From Planococcus versutus (GTDB taxonomy: Bacteria; Bacillota; Bacilli; Bacillales_A; Planococcaceae), in contig NZ_CP016540.2 in the NCBI RefSeq assembly GCF_001186155.3, positions 1,900,001-1,964,000 on the forward strand: 64,000 nt of DNA, written 5' to 3'. The notes under the pieces are model-generated. The model was not told the DNA's origin. It worked only from the letters and a program-made list of their open reading frames with translations, and did no database searches. How positions within the stretch are numbered: the stretch's first letter is position 1; the number at the start of each line of letters is the position of its first letter. A program made the position numbers and the translations under genes. This document shows, one piece after another, positions 1 through 8,783 of this stretch.

Positions 1-1
1 T

Positions 2-889
2 ATTTTGGAAAATGACGGACTTCTTAAAACGATGAAACCTATTATTGAATCTGATGGTCAAGTTATTGTTACAGGCGGCTCTGTACGGATTGCTAATGGT
101 TCAACCATTTCTAGAAGCAAAGTAGAAGCTATCAATCTTCCTAAGCATCCTGTTGTACTTATGCAAATCATCGAGTATTTCCGTGCATTTTTGATTGGTC
201 GATTGGCTTTAAGTCATTTGAATATTTTACTTATTGTGTCAGGTGCATTTGGTGTATTTAACAAACAACGTGTCATACAAGCTGGAGGCTACAATAAAAA
301 TACAGTTGGGGAAGACATGGAATTGGTTGTCCGATTACACCGTTTGCTTAAAGAAGAAAAATCTAAGCAACGAATTGAATACGTCCCTGATCCTGTTTGC
401 TGGACAGAAGCGCCTGAATCATTAGAAGTATTAAAGTCTCAGCGGATCCGCTGGCAGCGCGGATTATTTGAAACGTTGTGGACCCATAAAAAAATGATGT
501 TAAATCCAAAATACGGAGCTGTTGGTTTAGTTTCGATGCCTTACTTTCTTTTTGTCGAACTGCTTGGTGCAGTATTTGAGTTTTTTGGCTATTTCATTAT
601 TTTTGGTGGACTTTTCTTTTCGCTAGTAGATCCACAAATTGCAGGCGTGCTCTTTTTAGTAACAGTGTTATACGGTTCACTCATTTCATCACTTGCTGTG
701 TTGTTAGAAGAGTTGACACTTCACAAATATCCAAAAGTATCTCATTTAATGCGCCTTTACTTCTGGGCATTAACAGAAGCTTTTTGGTATCGCCCGCTAA
801 TGGTTGTTTGGAGAATTCAAGGAATTTTTTCTGCTTTTTTCAAAAAAGCACAATGGGGCGATATGAAACGTAAAGGAATTTCATCTTAG
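2..889 (+). CDS. Processive family 2 glycosyltransferase, 5' end cut off by the window
   Basis: This is the C-terminal part of a membrane-bound GT2 enzyme of the hyaluronan/poly-GlcNAc/cellulose synthase type, which polymerises sugars from nucleotide-sugar donors at the membrane. The frame is open to the left edge, so the start and the first DXD region lie outside. Visible catalytic signatures are GEDMEL (the acidic acceptor-site motif) and QRIRWQRG (the QxxRW motif of processive enzymes). Two to four hydrophobic segments follow in the C-terminal half, around the stretches PYFLFVELLGAVFEFFGYF and VLFLVTVLYGSLISSLAVLL. A stand-alone receiver protein starts 27 bases downstream on the same strand, which suggests joint transcription. 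The polymer cannot be told from this fragment. Confidence 0.8.
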   Translation: MLENDGLLKTMKPIIESDGQVIVTGGSVRIANGSTISRSKVEAINLPKHPVVLMQIIEYFRAFLIGRLALSHLNILLIVSGAFGVFNKQRVIQAGGYNKNTVGEDMELVVRLHRLLKEEKSKQRIEYVPDPVCWTEAPESLEVLKSQRIRWQRGLFETLWTHKKMMLNPKYGAVGLVSMPYFLFVELLGAVFEFFGYFIIFGGLFFSLVDPQIAGVLFLVTVLYGSLISSLAVLLEELTLHKYPKVSHLMRLYFWALTEAFWYRPLMVVWRIQGIFSAFFKKAQWGDMKRKGISS

Positions 890-916
890 CTTTTTAATTT
901 CAGGAGGTTAGTACGT

Positions 917-1273
917 GTGAAAAAAATACTTATAGCAGATGACGAAGATATTTTGAGAATGCTAATTGTTGATACACTTGAAGATGATTTTGAAGTGGAA
1001 GAAGCTGAAGATGGCAAAGAAGCACTTAAAAAAATTAGAAACACAGACTACGATCTTATCGTTCTTGATTACATGATGCCTTACTACACGGGTCTTGAAG
1101 TATTAGAAAAAATAAGAAAAGATCAAAACTCAACAAAAGTTTTAATGCTAACTGCCAAAGCCCAAGATTCGGATCGGCAAATAGCCATTCAAAAAGGTGC
1201 AGACTATTTTATGCCTAAACCTTTTAGTCCAATGGAGCTTTTAACACTTGTCGAAAATATATTGATTTCATAA
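917..1273 (+). CDS. Stand-alone response regulator receiver (CheY-like)
   Basis: A 118-residue single REC domain with no output domain. The acidic pocket is D8/D9, the phospho-acceptor is D51 (in LIVLDYMMP), and the conserved lysine is K101 (in MPKPF). It starts at GTG, with AGGAGG at 902-907 nine bases upstream. Such proteins act through protein-protein contact after phosphorylation rather than by binding DNA. It lies directly behind a polysaccharide synthase gene and is convergent with a large hybrid kinase. Inference: it may be phosphorylated by that kinase and control the glycosyltransferase or a partner outside the window. Confidence 0.9.
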   Translation: MKKILIADDEDILRMLIVDTLEDDFEVEEAEDGKEALKKIRNTDYDLIVLDYMMPYYTGLEVLEKIRKDQNSTKVLMLTAKAQDSDRQIAIQKGADYFMPKPFSPMELLTLVENILIS

Positions 1274-1274
1274 G

Positions 1275-1313
1275 AAAAAGCGAACACGTTTTTAAAGACG
1301 TGTTCGCTTTTTT
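1275..1313. terminator. Bidirectional intrinsic terminator
   Basis: A near-perfect hairpin with AAGCGAACACG in one arm and CGTGTTCGCTT in the other, flanked by A and T runs on both sides. It serves both the receiver gene (+) and the convergent histidine kinase (-). Confidence 0.9.
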
Positions 1314-1327
1314 GATATTCACTTTTT

Positions 1328-4192
1328 TTACTCATCTTCATTTTCATCATAATTATTAGATGCGTAAAATATAACACCGTTATGGTTTTGCTTATCCAAT
1401 AATTTTTTCATTACTTTTGACAAATTTATTGGAGCATAAGGCTTGGTTAAATAATGGCTAATTTTATTTATTTTTTGAGCATCTGATGTAGGATCTAAAG
1501 CAGATGAAATTACGATGGGAATATTTTTTGTCAAAGAATTTTCTTTCATCATATCAACCAAATCCCACCCACTCAACTCTTCTCCAAGCATAATATCAAT
1601 AACTGCCCCGACAAGTGGAGTACGCTTTGCTTCTTTAAACGCTTCACTCGGATTTGTATGGTAAATCACTTTAAAGCCATTTACTTTCAATTCTTCAGAA
1701 AGTAAAAGCGCGAGACTCAAATCATCTTCGACAATCATGACAGGTGGATTTTCTTCTATATCTTCGTGACTAGTAAATGGTTGTGGCTCTGTTATGAGTG
1801 GTAACTCAAAATGTATTTGAGTACCTTGCTCTTCTTGTGACTCTATCCAAATTTTTCCGTCGTGTTGAAGAATAATTTCTTGGCTTATTGCAAGTCCTAA
1901 ACCAGTTCCACCGATTTTACGACGTGAGCTATTATCAATACGTTGAAATTTAGAAAATAACTTTGGAATATCTTCAACAGGAATTCCAATCCCCTCATCT
2001 TGTATAGTTACTCGAAGACTGCCCAAATCATTTTTTAATGAAATGGTAATATTCCCTCCTAATGGTGAAAATTTAATTGCATTTCCGATTAAGTTCATTA
2101 GCACTTGTGCGATACGATCATGATCTCCTAGTACTACTACATCAGAAGCATCATCTACTAAAATAATTGGATGCGTGCTTTGAGTTCGAAATTTTTCAAC
2201 CGTTTCTATAATAATTTCATTTAATGATAATTTTTCCATTCGATAAACTTGATCTCCGGATTCCATGCGCTGCAAATCTAAAAAGTCATTAATTAAATTT
2301 GTTAAACGCATAGCTTCTTTATAAATTGTTTTTAAATAGCGTTCTTGTTTCTCAGGCTTGAGTTGCTTGTTTAATAATAGTTCAGTAAATCCAAGAACGC
2401 TTGATAACGGCGTTCGAAGCTCATGACTAACAGTGCTAACAAGTTCAGATTTCATTTTATCCACTTCATGTTCTCTTGTGATGTCTCGGTGCACAAAAAT
2501 TGTTCCGGTTTTTTCTTTATCTACAACGACTGCTGCACTATAAACGTCGATCACGCGCTCATAAGGTGCTTTAACAGTATATTGAAATGAGTTTGCTTCG
2601 ATGTTCTTTTCGTTAATACAACTATTCAAAAACTTAAACATTGATTCAGGATCTGTTGTTTGATCAGCCATTTTGTCGAGCCATGTTTTTTTGTCAATAG
2701 AAGCATCTAACGGAAAGTCTCCACAATCTAACATAGAACACATCGTATCGTTCCGTTGAACCATGTCTCCATCTTTTGATATAAATTGAATGCCTTCGTT
2801 GATATTATTTATAATCCGTTCATTTAATGTTCGCTCATGTATTGCTGCATCGTACAATTCGATTCGATCAATTGCTAAGTGAATTCGCTTTAGCAATCCA
2901 CTGATATCCAATTCTTCTTCTTTTAAAAAAATTCTACCTACGCGAGATAAACCAATTAACGCAATATTGACTCCTTGCTCATTTTTCACTGCAGCATACA
3001 AATCGTGAATACATACACTGTTTATCGCAAATCCTTTTTCCAATTGTGCTTCTCTTTTTACCGTAAATGATTCACTTTTTTCCAATCTTGTTAAAAGATA
3101 TTGAACTCTTTCTTCTTGAAACTGCTTAAACATTGAGGCTGTAATGCCTATTAATGCATATTCATCTGATTTGGGTAACCACAGCACACCTGTATCAATT
3201 TCATACCTGTCATTAAAATACTGGAGTGTGGCGTTTATTAGTTTTTGTTTATCTAACGTGAAAGATAAAATATGATTTAATTCATTAAATCGAATTAAAC
3301 GCTCTCTCGATTTTTCAGTTTCTTCTAATGACTCTTCTAACTTAATTTTCTTTTCTTGTAAGCTCTCTTTATTTGTTAGTAACTCTTGATTTTGCGAAGT
3401 TAGCTTTTCTTGATTTTTTTGAATTGTATTGACCATATTGTGAAAGGTCATCGATAAAACACCAAGTTCATCAGAGCGTTGCAACGGTTCGTAAGATACT
3501 TCTTCCTCATTTACAAAACGCTCGATTGAAGTGCGCATACCTTCTAAAGGCTTCACAATGTCATTTAAAGCTCGTAAAATAATTAACACAGTGACAATAA
3601 ATAATGCAACAAACAAAATGATTAAGACTAAAGAAAAACCTTTTGCTTTCCCAACAATATCTTCGTTCATTTGTTGCAATACGCTTTCTGTTGCTGCATG
3701 ATATTCTTCTGCATACACAACAAACTCATTAACCGCTGTATTGGTCCCGTTTTGAGATAGTGACTGTAAGCCTTCATAATCATTAGCGCGTACAATTGCA
3801 ATTGCGGTAGGAAATATGTCTTCTTCAAAAATCGTAACAAAATTACTCAAATCGATAATTCGTTCTTTTTCTTGTCTCGTTAATGTTAAGTTGTTCATTT
3901 TTTCGATAGATTTTTTTAAATTTTCCAATTCCAAATAAGCCTGATCTAACTCTTTTTCAATTTGAAAAGCATAAAAACCTCTTGTTCGGAAAAACAGCTG
4001 ATTTAACGATCGAGAAAGTTCTTGCAAAGTTTCTTGTTTTTCTAACAGCTCCGAATACTCATCTTCTTGTTTTTGCTGTTCCATATTCATGTAGAAATAA
4101 ATTCCAATAATTAATAAAGTACAGATAATAACAGAAGAAAAAGTTAATCTTAAATATTTATGTCTGATTCCTTTATCTATTGACTGCCGCAT
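1328..4192 (-). CDS. Membrane hybrid sensor histidine kinase with C-terminal receiver
   Basis: The frame opens at 4267, but the ATG at 4192 (MRQSIDKG) is preceded by AGGAGG and is chosen, giving 954 residues. Order of parts: a membrane helix (about 15-36), an extracytoplasmic helical sensor (about 37-185), a second helix (about 187-210), HAMP, a coiled coil, a GAF-like region, a PAS-like region, and HisKA with SHELRTPL. Next come HATPase with N-box NLIGNAIKFS, G1 DEGIGIP and G2 GGTGLGLA, and finally a REC domain from about residue 816 whose likely phospho-Asp lies in VIDIML. It autophosphorylates and passes phosphate to its own receiver and possibly to the convergent stand-alone receiver. The signal is unknown. 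Confidence 0.88.
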   Translation of the reverse strand: MRQSIDKGIRHKYLRLTFSSVIICTLLIIGIYFYMNMEQQKQEDEYSELLEKQETLQELSRSLNQLFFRTRGFYAFQIEKELDQAYLELENLKKSIEKMNNLTLTRQEKERIIDLSNFVTIFEEDIFPTAIAIVRANDYEGLQSLSQNGTNTAVNEFVVYAEEYHAATESVLQQMNEDIVGKAKGFSLVLIILFVALFIVTVLIILRALNDIVKPLEGMRTSIERFVNEEEVSYEPLQRSDELGVLSMTFHNMVNTIQKNQEKLTSQNQELLTNKESLQEKKIKLEESLEETEKSRERLIRFNELNHILSFTLDKQKLINATLQYFNDRYEIDTGVLWLPKSDEYALIGITASMFKQFQEERVQYLLTRLEKSESFTVKREAQLEKGFAINSVCIHDLYAAVKNEQGVNIALIGLSRVGRIFLKEEELDISGLLKRIHLAIDRIELYDAAIHERTLNERIINNINEGIQFISKDGDMVQRNDTMCSMLDCGDFPLDASIDKKTWLDKMADQTTDPESMFKFLNSCINEKNIEANSFQYTVKAPYERVIDVYSAAVVVDKEKTGTIFVHRDITREHEVDKMKSELVSTVSHELRTPLSSVLGFTELLLNKQLKPEKQERYLKTIYKEAMRLTNLINDFLDLQRMESGDQVYRMEKLSLNEIIIETVEKFRTQSTHPIILVDDASDVVVLGDHDRIAQVLMNLIGNAIKFSPLGGNITISLKNDLGSLRVTIQDEGIGIPVEDIPKLFSKFQRIDNSSRRKIGGTGLGLAISQEIILQHDGKIWIESQEEQGTQIHFELPLITEPQPFTSHEDIEENPPVMIVEDDLSLALLLSEELKVNGFKVIYHTNPSEAFKEAKRTPLVGAVIDIMLGEELSGWDLVDMMKENSLTKNIPIVISSALDPTSDAQKINKISHYLTKPYAPINLSKVMKKLLDKQNHNGVIFYASNNYDENEDE

Positions 4193-4507
4193 GTAGTTCC
4201 TCCTGAACTTTACTCCGTTATCTTTCATATATAAAATTATCTTTAGATTATAGTATACGACATTCACATTTCAAATAATTACTTTATCATTAAATATTTT
4301 GTAACTTTTTACTAATAAGCAAGCGTGTTTTACTTATTGAAACCTATTTTAATTTTCTTATAGTCCTTGATTAAGTAATTTTATTGCTTCTTCCTTTTTC
4401 CGATAACTCCATTTTCTTTCGAAAGCATTCTTTCAGCTATCATTCTTTGCGCAGCTGGTCTAGCAAGTTTATAATCGTTTACACTACAGTGGTACGTCAA
4501 CACTAAA

Positions 4508-5329
4508 TCAAACAACTTTTTTAAGGGCTGCGTTTCGATAAGTGACAGGGCTGGTATAGCCCAGACTGCTGTGTAGACGGACATGGTTGTACCAATTCAC
4601 GTAATCAAACAGTTCAAGCGCTAGCTGGTTAAGCGTGTCAAAGCACATTCCGTTGATGAGTTCCGTCTTCAAAATCTTGAACGTGGCTTCCGCCACCGCA
4701 TTATCGTAAGGGGTTCCTTTTTGGCTCAGCGACCGTTCGATTTGGTGCGTCTTTAATAGCGCATCGATGCCGGTGTTCTTGAATTCAGATCCGCGGTCCG
4801 TATGGAACAGCTTCACGGCTCCCAAGTCGCCTTTGACCGATGCGAAGGCACGTTGAACCAGGGCAGCGTCTTTACGCTCGCCCAGACTGTACCCCACAAT
4901 TTCACGGTTGTATAAATCGAGAAGGAAACAAATATAGTTCCAGCGGCCGCCAACCTTTACATACGTCAGGTCGCTGACCAACACGGCGTTTTTCGCTGCC
5001 GGATTGAATTGGCGGTTCAGCACATTCCGGTATGTCGCTTCATTGGGAGGCGTGACCATCGGTTTGTAGGATGGCAGCGCGTATTTCGATTGGATGCCAA
5101 GTGACGCCATGAGGCGTCCAATACGGCGTCTCGAGATCACCCATTTCTTTCTGTTCGCCAACTCTTTTTTCAGCTTGCGTGTGCCATAGACGCGGCGATT
5201 CTCGTGAAAGATCGCCCAGATTTCGTCTTTCAACTCCTGTTCTGCTTGGGCTTTTTGGTGTGCTTTTTCTACCGAAACGGAAGTCTCATAGTAAAAGGTG
5301 CTGCGGGCAATTTGGAGGACAGTGCACAT
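4508..5329 (-). CDS. IS3-family transposase OrfB (DDE integrase core)
   Basis: A 273-residue catalytic subunit. The N-terminal HTH_21-like part (RVYGTRKLKKEL) is followed by an rve core. The catalytic triad is D in VSDLTYVKV, D in HTDRGSEFKN and E in DNAVAEATFKILKTE, about 35 residues apart for the last two. The C-terminus has the family's NWYNHVRLHSSLGYTSP signature. The frame stays open upstream of the ATG as far as the end of orfA, so the natural product is probably an OrfAB fusion made by -1 frameshifting. Its 3' end lies within the terminal repeat. Confidence 0.93.
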   Translation of the reverse strand: MCTVLQIARSTFYYETSVSVEKAHQKAQAEQELKDEIWAIFHENRRVYGTRKLKKELANRKKWVISRRRIGRLMASLGIQSKYALPSYKPMVTPPNEATYRNVLNRQFNPAAKNAVLVSDLTYVKVGGRWNYICFLLDLYNREIVGYSLGERKDAALVQRAFASVKGDLGAVKLFHTDRGSEFKNTGIDALLKTHQIERSLSQKGTPYDNAVAEATFKILKTELINGMCFDTLNQLALELFDYVNWYNHVRLHSSLGYTSPVTYRNAALKKVV

Positions 5330-5370
5330 TGCTGATACTGAATAGAGGTGTTGATTCTGTTGGATAATCT

Positions 5371-5652
5371 CTATTTTCGTCCCATGATCAGCGCCGCTTG
5401 CTTTAAAATATCCACTTCCATCTCCAACTGCTTATTTCGTTTTTTGTAGGCAAGCAATTCCGTTTCCAAAGGGCTTCGGTTATCTTTTTCCTCGAACGAG
5501 CCAGTTTGATTGGATTGGGCAATCCACCGATCGAGGGCGGAAGCCGTCAGGTCGTATTCCCGGACAATATCCGGTCGGCTTTTTCCGCCTGCGTGCAGCG
5601 CGACGACCTGTTTTTTGAATTCTGGGGAAAATGTTCGTCTTTTTTGTGGCAT
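5371..5652 (-). CDS. IS3-family transposase OrfA (HTH, leucine zipper)
   Basis: A 93-residue DNA-binding subunit with an N-terminal helix-turn-helix (RTFSPEFKKQVV, then DLTASALDRWIAQ). The C-terminal heptad/zipper region (LETELLAYKKRNKQLEMEVDIL, split here only for description) is used for multimerisation and end binding. GAGGAG lies upstream of the ATG. The gene ends AAA-TAG within a run of four A (5374-5377, minus strand). Slipping one base back at that point enters the open orfB frame as IEIIQQNQHLYS and continues into OrfB. Confidence 0.9.
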   Translation of the reverse strand: MPQKRRTFSPEFKKQVVALHAGGKSRPDIVREYDLTASALDRWIAQSNQTGSFEEKDNRSPLETELLAYKKRNKQLEMEVDILKQAALIMGRK

Positions 5653-5728
5653 GGTAGATTCTCCTCACGTATAGTGGACTATTCTACGCCCCCTTATTTT
5701 TTCTGTCCAACTAAGTGTAGACTATCCA

Positions 5729-6112
5729 CAGTACTTGTAAGACTTTAAGTTATGAACAAATAGTTTGATTTCCCAGTTAAAATCGATCATTGATTCTCTA
5801 TAGGATAACTATAAAAGCTTATTAAAAATTATGATGGTTAGGTCCACACGTTTCTGTCGCTTGTCTCCGCACAACACTCCCCGATAATAAAGCATCATCA
5901 TATTAAGGTAAATATTTTTTAATGAATTGTTATGCTACTGTTTCTAGTAGTGGTGTTTTCTTACTCTACTTCATTAAACTTTCTCACTCATTACAACTTA
6001 AGTTTAGATCTTTATGAAGAGCTTTAAAATCAAGTTGTTCATACAACTTAAGGCTTATTAGCTGTGCTTAATATATACCGTTCTAGATACTATGAAGATA
6101 TTACTAAACGGA
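5729..6112. other. Intergenic region right of the IS, no gene seen
   Basis: AT-rich, with stops in all frames apart from the 5' part of the split small ORF. It contains two exact copies of ACAACTTAAG (5993-6002 and 6043-6052) spaced 50 bp apart, and a small hairpin with AAGTTGT/ACAACTT arms at 6032-6049. This may be decayed sequence, and no promoter could be assigned with confidence. Confidence 0.5.
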
Positions 6113-6141
6113 AATTAAAAGACCAATCGCTTGGATTGGCC
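6113..6141 (-). terminator. Intrinsic terminator of the glycan cassette
   Basis: On the minus strand GGCCAATC pairs with GATTGGTC around a 5-base loop and is followed by TTTTAATT. It lies 12 bases after the stop of the GT2 gene. Confidence 0.8.
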
Positions 6142-6152
6142 TCATCTCTCAC

Positions 6153-7115
6153 TTATTTCGACTTCTCGAAAAAATAAATAATTTTTTCTTTAGCATATAT
6201 TTGCGTATTTACCATTTTTTTAAGTACCCTTCTTACAAACTCTTTATGCAAATACACTTTGATATATTCTTTCCTAAAGGCTTTCTTTAGCCGATGCTGC
6301 CTCAGTAATAGATAAAAGTGCTGCTTTTTTTTAGTCAGCTGAATCGAGCTATCATATTGGAAATTTGTATGGATATTTATTTGATCTAATAATTCTGCTG
6401 TCTTTTTATCCTGTTCTACAGCTTTCTCTGCAGTGGCTATGGTTTGTTGAGACCACGCTCCTTTTACATCCACACGGTAAATAGACATCGCTTTATCGAT
6501 GTAATACACACGACCTTTGTGTGCTAAATGAATCGTAAGCGGATAATCTCCTATTCCTGCATCAAAATAAAATGACGGGACATCATCTGCTAGCTTACGT
6601 CGATAAACCATTGAATTAGTTGGAAAAAGCTCCCCACCACCTTCAATTGACTCTTCTGCAGAAAAAGCTCTATTTTTCCGACTTGGTCTTACTTTACCTA
6701 TAGTTTTCCCATAAGCTTCAGAAAATTTATAAGCTCCATGAACACACAAACTATATTTCTCATTCCCCTCTAAAAAATCTATTTGCTTTTGAAGTTTATA
6801 AGGATCTAGCCAAAAATCATCACCTTCGCAAACAGCTATATACTTTCCTTTTGCACGTTGCTGATTGTTTTGTTGCATTTTCACACCTTGAGAAAACTGG
6901 TTTTCTATTTGATACAGAGGCTTTATCAACTCGGGAAACCGTTTTTCGTAGTGTTTTATGATGTTAACAGTACCATCAGTAGATGCATCATCATGAATAA
7001 GGATTTCAACACTAAAATTTGTTTTTTGCATTAAAAACCCTTCAATTGCTTGTGTGATATATGCTTCATGATTATAGGCTAAACAATCAATGCTCACCAA
7101 AATATCTTTGTTCAT
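6153..7115 (-). CDS. Family 2 glycosyltransferase (GT-A fold, non-processive)
   Basis: The frame opens at 7145, but GGAGGAGG lies directly before the ATG at 7115 (MNKDILVS), giving 320 residues. The N-terminal nucleotide-sugar domain shows SIDCLAYNHEAYITQAI, the HDDASTDGT motif near residue 45, and EGDDFWLDP carrying the DXD metal site. The C-terminal quarter is basic and has no clear membrane helix, unlike the processive GT2 at the left edge. It is the last gene of a co-directional set with WbqC-like, SDR and GNAT genes. That context points to decoration of a surface glycan or glycoprotein; donor and acceptor are unknown. Confidence 0.85.
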   Translation of the reverse strand: MNKDILVSIDCLAYNHEAYITQAIEGFLMQKTNFSVEILIHDDASTDGTVNIIKHYEKRFPELIKPLYQIENQFSQGVKMQQNNQQRAKGKYIAVCEGDDFWLDPYKLQKQIDFLEGNEKYSLCVHGAYKFSEAYGKTIGKVRPSRKNRAFSAEESIEGGGELFPTNSMVYRRKLADDVPSFYFDAGIGDYPLTIHLAHKGRVYYIDKAMSIYRVDVKGAWSQQTIATAEKAVEQDKKTAELLDQINIHTNFQYDSSIQLTKKKQHFYLLLRQHRLKKAFRKEYIKVYLHKEFVRRVLKKMVNTQIYAKEKIIYFFEKSK

Positions 7116-7202
7116 AACTCCTCCTCCATCATACAATACGGGCATGTGGTAACTTCGCTATCATTTTCAGAATAAGCATGAGTTTTAGTTAACATAATAT
7201 TT

Positions 7203-7946
7203 TTATTTAACTTCGTGATTTGCAAATACTAATGCGGGGAAATCTTCAAGCACTGTAAATTCATCAAGCATAGCGTTTACTTTTTCCTTGCTATTAAACA
7301 TTAAGACATCAATGATTGATAAGTTAGAGACAAAATTCTCATGATTTTTTTGCTGATACGTTATGTCAGCTGGTTTGATAAAGGTCAAATCAATATTCTG
7401 CAATTGAAAGTCTCTAAACGAATACAAAGACGTTCCACCTACAGCATTAAAATACTGATCCGCTGAAAGTAATTTACAAATTTCTAGTATTCTTTCTTGG
7501 CCTTTTAAATCTTCTCTTATTTTCAACTCGGACGATTTGATTATTTCAGTTTGAATGTTTAAATATCTAGCTATTTCAACGATTGAATTCATCAAATAGT
7601 TAGCTAGATTTATCTCTTTATAGTTGATAATTTTTTCGGTCAACGCAAAAATTTCTGAAAAATAAGGAGCTTTGCTATAGGCTTCTTTAATGGTTTTAAG
7701 CAACTTTTCATTGTGGATAATATCACTATCAAGTGTGATTTCATTTATTAGCTTATTTTGACTTACTTTAACGGTACGTAAGGTAATTGGCTTGGCTACA
7801 TCATTTATTAAAATATAGTTTTTATTAATCCAACTTCTTTTTTTGTAGTTAACATCGTCATAAACCACATAGATATCTACAGCTTTAATTAATTGCCAAT
7901 AACCGATATACGGAAAGAAATATGGTTGCATAATACCTAGTTTCAT
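7203..7946 (-). CDS. WbqC-like family protein
   Basis: A 247-residue protein with the family N-terminus MKLGIMQPYFFPYIGYWQLI and the YDDVNYKKRSWINKN block near residues 30-44. WbqC proteins occur in O-antigen and other sugar-biosynthesis clusters, and some act near amino-sugar acylation steps, but the reaction is not settled. Here it lies between a GT2 gene (87 bases from that gene's chosen start) and an SDR, which fits a role in making or attaching a modified sugar. The family call is fairly firm, the function is not. Confidence 0.8.
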   Translation of the reverse strand: MKLGIMQPYFFPYIGYWQLIKAVDIYVVYDDVNYKKRSWINKNYILINDVAKPITLRTVKVSQNKLINEITLDSDIIHNEKLLKTIKEAYSKAPYFSEIFALTEKIINYKEINLANYLMNSIVEIARYLNIQTEIIKSSELKIREDLKGQERILEICKLLSADQYFNAVGGTSLYSFRDFQLQNIDLTFIKPADITYQQKNHENFVSNLSIIDVLMFNSKEKVNAMLDEFTVLEDFPALVFANHEVK

Positions 7947-8009
7947 AACCTCATCTCCTTTTATACCTCTTGCGGAAGCGTTAATTTATTGCAATTTCAG
8001 AAAATTACT

Positions 8010-8783
8010 TTAGCGCGCTCCCATTCCTCCATCTATTCGGTATTGACTGCCTGTTATATATTCAGAATCATCACTTGCCAAAAAAAGCATTAACTTGGCT
8101 ACTTCAGACATAGTTCCATACCTTCCCAAAGGAATGCGGGAAGAAATTCTTTTGCGAACTTCTTCTGGATTTTTACTGTTGATTCCTTCTTCATTTTTCT
8201 TCATCATAGCTGAGTCTAGTGGTGCAGGGTGTATTGAATTTACTCTGACTGAATAGCTGCCAACTTCTAAAGCTGCAGTTTTTGTTAAACCAACTACTGC
8301 ATGTTTTGTAGCTGCATAAAGAGCGTTCCCTCCACTCCCCATTAGTCCTGAAATAGAAGAAGTGTTTATAACACTCCCTGCATTTTGCTGAATCATAACA
8401 GGCAGCACTTTTTTTAATCCAAGAAATACGCCTTTAACGTTAACATTCATAATTAAATCGAAATCTTCGACAGTTTGATCAATTAAAGACGCAACCGTCC
8501 CAATAATACCTGCATTGTTGATAAAAATATCAATTCTATTCCACTTACTTAATACTTCTTGGACATATGTGGATACATCTTTTTCAGAAGTCACATCAGC
8601 TACTAAACTAATGACTTCACCGTATTGAGAAAGGTTTGCTTCGCAATACATTAATGCTTGAAGATCTCGGTCGACTAGCGCAACTTTTGCGCCTTCTTTT
8701 AAAAAAACTTTAGCCACTGCTTTTCCAAGGTCACCAGCTGCTCCTGTAATAATTGCTACTTTTCCTTGTAGTCGATTCATCAT
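8010..8783 (-). CDS. Short-chain dehydrogenase/reductase (SDR)
   Basis: The ATG at 8783 overlaps the stop of the GNAT gene as ATGA and is preceded by AAGGA; it gives 257 residues beginning MMNRLQGK. A classical SDR: the nucleotide motif TGAAGDLG (TGxxxGxG), D63-type DVTSEKD, NNAG, a catalytic Ser in NTSSISG, YAATK (YxxxK), and the C-terminal substrate/cofactor part ending YRIDGGMG. It probably oxidises or reduces a sugar or sugar-derived hydroxyl. Translational coupling with the acetyltransferase argues that both work on the same substrate. Confidence 0.85.
   Translation of the reverse strand: MMNRLQGKVAIITGAAGDLGKAVAKVFLKEGAKVALVDRDLQALMYCEANLSQYGEVISLVADVTSEKDVSTYVQEVLSKWNRIDIFINNAGIIGTVASLIDQTVEDFDLIMNVNVKGVFLGLKKVLPVMIQQNAGSVINTSSISGLMGSGGNALYAATKHAVVGLTKTAALEVGSYSVRVNSIHPAPLDSAMMKKNEEGINSKNPEEVRKRISSRIPLGRYGTMSEVAKLMLFLASDDSEYITGSQYRIDGGMGAR

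Larger units (their letters stand above)
4490..5728 (-). mobile_element. Complete IS3-family insertion sequence, 1239 bp
   Basis: Imperfect terminal inverted repeats begin TGG at both ends: TGGTACGTCAACACT at 4490 on the + strand and TGGATAGTCTACACT reading inward from 5728 on the - strand. They are flanked by a 3-bp direct repeat, CAG at 4487-4489 and 5729-5731. Inside are orfA and orfB in the -1 relation typical of the family. Base composition is visibly GC-richer than the flanks, which suggests fairly recent arrival. Both reading frames and both ends are intact, so it may still be mobile. Confidence 0.9.
4381..5790 (-). pseudogene. Small ORF split by the IS element (reconstructed 55 codons)
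   Basis: If 4490-5728 and one copy of the CAG duplication are removed, the flanks join into one open frame. It runs from an ATG at 5790 through 5732, then from 4489 to a TAA at 4381, in all 168 bases or 55 residues. It starts MIDFNWEIK and ends with a basic tail, IGKRKKQ. The right-hand part is preceded in frame by a TAG, and the ribosome binding site is weak. I recognise no family, so this may be a genuine small gene, a fragment of a decayed one, or chance. What is clear is that the insertion breaks an otherwise open frame. Confidence 0.4.

Noticed and set aside
4381..4584. Open frame of 67 codons that spans the IS edge
   Set aside because: Its start lies inside the transposon; only the last 36 or so codons belong to the host, and these are treated as part of the split ORF.
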